Of a stretch of DNA of 7,283 bases, positions 5,414 to 7,283 are shown one piece after another. Position 1 is the stretch's first letter, and each line of letters opens with the position of its first letter. The stretch spans positions 1 through 7,283 of the forward strand of contig MHDW01000054.1 in NCBI GenBank assembly GCA_001803645.1, in the 5' to 3' direction. The notes below the pieces were generated by a model. It was given only the letters and a program-made list of their open reading frames with translations. It had not been told where the DNA came from and ran no database searches. Source of the stretch: Nitrospirae bacterium GWC2_42_7. GTDB taxonomy: Bacteria; Nitrospirota; Thermodesulfovibrionia; Thermodesulfovibrionales; UBA6898. Position numbers and translations under genes: made by a program.

Positions 5414-5480
5414 CTAAATAAATCAGTAGACTATTACCATTTCTTTTCACAGCTCTCGGATAGTTTAAGCCAGAATTTGT

Positions 5481-5486
5481 TATAAT
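5481..5486 (+). promoter_or_regulatory. Consensus -10 box of uppP, predicting a leaderless transcript
   Basis: A perfect TATAAT ends 5 nt before the uppP ATG at 5492, so the expected start point (6-7 nt downstream of the box) falls on the ATG itself. The -35 region is poor. There is no Shine-Dalgarno, and an in-frame TAA at 5483-5485 excludes any start further upstream. Confidence 0.4.
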
Positions 5487-5491
5487 TTTGG

Positions 5492-6259
5492 ATGTTTGAG
5501 TCAATAATACTCGGGATTGTGCAGGGACTGACAGAATTTATTCCGGTCAGCAGTACTGCGCATTTAATACTATTCCCTTGGTTTTTCAATTGGGGAGAAC
5601 AATTTAATACTCTCACCTTTGATGTAGCACTTCACGCAGGCACCCTCCTCGCCCTTATTTTATGTTTCTGGAAAGACTGGCTGAACCTGATCACAAAGAA
5701 CCATAAGATGTTAGGCTTTATTATTCTGGCAACCCTGCCAGCCGGAATAGCAGGTTTTCTTCTTAATGATTTAGTTGAGGAAAGTCTCAGAAGTCCTTAT
5801 ATTATAAGCATATCTCTTGTGGTAATAGGCATTTTTATGTTAATATCTGAAAAGATGGTACATAACAGAAAAACAGATGAGATAAAATTATCCGATGTTA
5901 TTTTAATCGGCATTTCACAGGCATTTGCCCTCATACCAGGAGTCTCCAGATCCGGCATAACCATATCAACCGGTATTTTTTTGGGTATTGAACGCAGTGA
6001 CTCTGCGAAATTCTCTTTCCTTCTTTCGACCCCGATAATTGCCGGCGCTGTTCTTCTGCATACAAAAAAGATCATAACCGGTAATATCGCTTATGATCCA
6101 CAGATCTTTTTGATCGGGTTTACAGCTTCAGCAATAACCGGGTTCATAGCCATCAAATTCCTTCTCAGCTTTTTCAAGAAACATCCAATGAACATATTCG
6201 CATATTATAGGTTTATTCTTGCAGCTGTTATAATTGTAGGGTTATGGCTGAAAGATTAA
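5492..6259 (+). CDS. uppP: Undecaprenyl-diphosphatase (BacA/UppP family)
   Basis: This enzyme dephosphorylates undecaprenyl pyrophosphate to undecaprenyl phosphate, recycling the lipid carrier for peptidoglycan and other envelope polymers; activity also gives bacitracin tolerance. It is an inner-membrane protein. The 255 aa are within the usual family range and hydrophobic throughout, consistent with a multi-span membrane protein. The first signature is Q11-GLTE15-F-I-P-V-S-S21-T-A-H24, carrying the (E/Q)xxxE motif, the conserved Ser and the His. The second is P149-G-V-S-R153-S-G, with the catalytic-site Arg equivalent to Arg174 of the E. coli enzyme. The start at 5492 is forced by the upstream in-frame stop. 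The gene overlaps the start of ftsK by 16 nt. It follows the secreted-protein gene by 109 bp containing two hairpins, so it probably has its own promoter. Function is secure. Confidence 0.95.
   Translation: MFESIILGIVQGLTEFIPVSSTAHLILFPWFFNWGEQFNTLTFDVALHAGTLLALILCFWKDWLNLITKNHKMLGFIILATLPAGIAGFLLNDLVEESLRSPYIISISLVVIGIFMLISEKMVHNRKTDEIKLSDVILIGISQAFALIPGVSRSGITISTGIFLGIERSDSAKFSFLLSTPIIAGAVLLHTKKIITGNIAYDPQIFLIGFTASAITGFIAIKFLLSFFKKHPMNIFAYYRFILAAVIIVGLWLKD
6229..6234 (+). promoter_or_regulatory. Possible internal -10 box ahead of ftsK
   Basis: TATAAT within the last codons of uppP (Val-Ile-Ile) lies 9 nt before the ftsK ATG. It could start a near-leaderless ftsK transcript in addition to read-through from uppP. 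No matching -35 is visible and the codons explain the sequence, so this is weak. Confidence 0.15.
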
Positions 6260-7283
6260 AGAGAATAAAGGAAGAAGTTATCGGGGTAGCATCAATTCTG
6301 GGCAGCATATACCTAAGCCTCAGCCTTTACAGTTTTTCGAAATGGGACCCTTCCCTCTTCACTTTCACAAAAGCGCCTGTCGGAAACTACGGAGGAATAG
6401 CTGGAGCGTTTGTCTCGGACCTCATGCTCACAACTCTCGGCTTCACGTCATTTGCCATTCCGGCTTTTTTGCTCTTCTACGGCATCAAAAGGATGCTCTC
6501 AAAGGAAAAACATAAGATATACTTGTTCGGAGCGGTTCTTTTTATAGTCTTCGGCTCCATCATGTCATCCCTTTTGTTTTCGACTTTCAAGAACACCATT
6601 GAAAATAATCCGGGTGGAATGATCGGATATTATTTTACAGGCTTTCTTATAAAATACCTCTCTTCACTCGGCTCTTATTTATTCGCTTTGACCGGATTCC
6701 TGACATCAATAATCCTTCTTAGTCCCATATCGATCACATCTTTTATCTTAAACAGAAAAAAGTCTGTTCAGACCGAGATCAAAAAGCCGGAGAAATTTGT
6801 TATCGAAGACGAGATCCTTATTCAGGAACCTCTGCCTCTTCCTATTCTGATAGAGCCTGAAGATGAACCTGATCCACCTGTAAGGATCACACCAAAAAGA
6901 ACATTATCAAAAACAGGGTACGAACTGCCCTCTATCGATATGCTTATCTCTTATGACTCTTCTTCTATCAGGACTTCAAAGGAAGAGCTTCTGACAAATT
7001 CTTCTCTTCTGGAGAGCAAGCTTGCAGACTTTGATGTTGAAGGCAAGATCATACAGGTGCATCCCGGCCCTATTGTAACAATGTATGAGTTCGAACCTGC
7101 CCCGGGCGTAAAAATAAACAGGGTTGTATCTTTGTCCGATGATCTGGCGCTTTCTTTAAAGGCACAAAGCATAAGAGTTTCGCCTCTGCAGGGGACAGCA
7201 TCTATCGGCATTGAGGTGCCGAACAAACATAGAGAAGTTGTTTCTTTGAGGGAGATAGTCTCATCAGAGAACTACAATAAAAG
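6244..7283 (+). CDS. ftsK: DNA translocase FtsK, N-terminal part (3' end outside window)
   Basis: FtsK/SpoIIIE proteins anchor at the division septum and pump chromosomal DNA to resolve dimers and clear the closing septum. The frame is open to the right edge and gives 346 complete residues. The N-terminal membrane domain shows about four spans (roughly residues 12-31, 62-80, 92-112 and 134-169). An acidic, Pro-rich linker (about 173-225) follows. The family's Y-x-L-P-S box is YELPS at 226-230, and the alpha domain begins with the hallmark HPGPIVTMYEFEPAPGVK (273-290) and continues through SIGIEVPNKHR. The Walker A/B ATPase motor (beta) and the DNA-reading gamma domain lie beyond the window. 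The linker is short, as in SpoIIIE/FtsK of most phyla rather than E. coli. The ATG at 6244 overlaps uppP by 16 nt, and the only ribosome-site-like sequence is a poorly spaced AGGG. The family call is certain; the exact start is less so. Confidence 0.95.
   Translation, partial: MAERLKRIKEEVIGVASILGSIYLSLSLYSFSKWDPSLFTFTKAPVGNYGGIAGAFVSDLMLTTLGFTSFAIPAFLLFYGIKRMLSKEKHKIYLFGAVLFIVFGSIMSSLLFSTFKNTIENNPGGMIGYYFTGFLIKYLSSLGSYLFALTGFLTSIILLSPISITSFILNRKKSVQTEIKKPEKFVIEDEILIQEPLPLPILIEPEDEPDPPVRITPKRTLSKTGYELPSIDMLISYDSSSIRTSKEELLTNSSLLESKLADFDVEGKIIQVHPGPIVTMYEFEPAPGVKINRVVSLSDDLALSLKAQSIRVSPLQGTASIGIEVPNKHREVVSLREIVSSENYNK

Noticed and set aside
5405..5433. Second copy of the ECF-type promoter upstream of uppP starting at CAAACC
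   Set aside because: At 16-17 bp downstream there is no GTCTAA-like -10, and the CAAACC belongs to the palindrome.
6951..7226. Minus-strand ORF of 91 codons at the right end
   Set aside because: It lies antisense to the conserved linker and alpha domain of FtsK, which explains the sequence.

Overview
This window reads as a chromosomal segment of a Gram-negative bacterium. It carries a core housekeeping backbone (RNase J, UppP, FtsK) with an accessory block between the first two genes. Several features suggest a diderm outside the Gammaproteobacteria, most plausibly Nitrospirota (Thermodesulfovibrionales-like) or Desulfobacterota. These are moderate-to-low GC, heavy use of ATA (Ile) and AGG/AGA (Arg) codons, an RNase J, and exported proteins with signal peptides. 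That placement is inference; no rRNA or marker-level comparison was possible.

Layout. (1) 2-1078 (+): the C-terminal two-thirds of ribonuclease J, cut by the left window edge. (2) 1124-2710 (+): a 528-aa polytopic membrane protein with a GT-C-like architecture and an exoplasmic C-terminal domain. (3) 2780-4420 (-), convergent with (2): a compact three-gene operon read right to left, made of an ECF sigma factor, a membrane-anchored zinc-finger anti-sigma factor, and a periplasmic Spy/CpxP-like LTxxQ protein. The genes overlap or nearly touch. (4) 4421-4629: a 209-bp divergent regulatory region holding a candidate autoregulatory ECF promoter (minus strand), a weak sigma-70-like promoter (plus strand) and a small dyad. 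(5) 4630-5382 (+): an unrecognised secreted 250-aa protein ending in a Gly-Ser-Ser tandem repeat. Two short hairpins follow at 5369-5413. (6) 5492-6259 (+): undecaprenyl-diphosphatase uppP. (7) 6244-7283 (+): the N-terminal part of ftsK, overlapping uppP and cut by the right edge before the ATPase motor.

How the parts fit. UppP recycles the undecaprenyl carrier for peptidoglycan synthesis and FtsK couples septation to chromosome translocation, so they form an overlapping cell-envelope/division pair. The sigma/anti-sigma/Spy-like operon is an envelope-signalling module: the anti-sigma has a cytoplasmic zinc-binding ZAS domain, one membrane span and an acidic periplasmic domain. The co-encoded periplasmic protein is the natural candidate for the sensor or its feedback chaperone.

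Most interesting points: the CnrYXH-like gene order built around a Spy-like protein with almost no His/Cys metal ligands; a plausible ECF promoter whose predicted transcript starts at or next to the sigma gene ATG; and several other genes (uppP, the membrane protein, perhaps ftsK) with a -10-like hexamer just upstream of the start codon and no convincing Shine-Dalgarno, hinting at leaderless mRNAs. The orphan secreted protein with its repeat-derived tail and adjoining hairpins is a further point. No tRNA, rRNA, CRISPR array or insertion sequence was seen, and no stretch over 300 bases lacks a gene.
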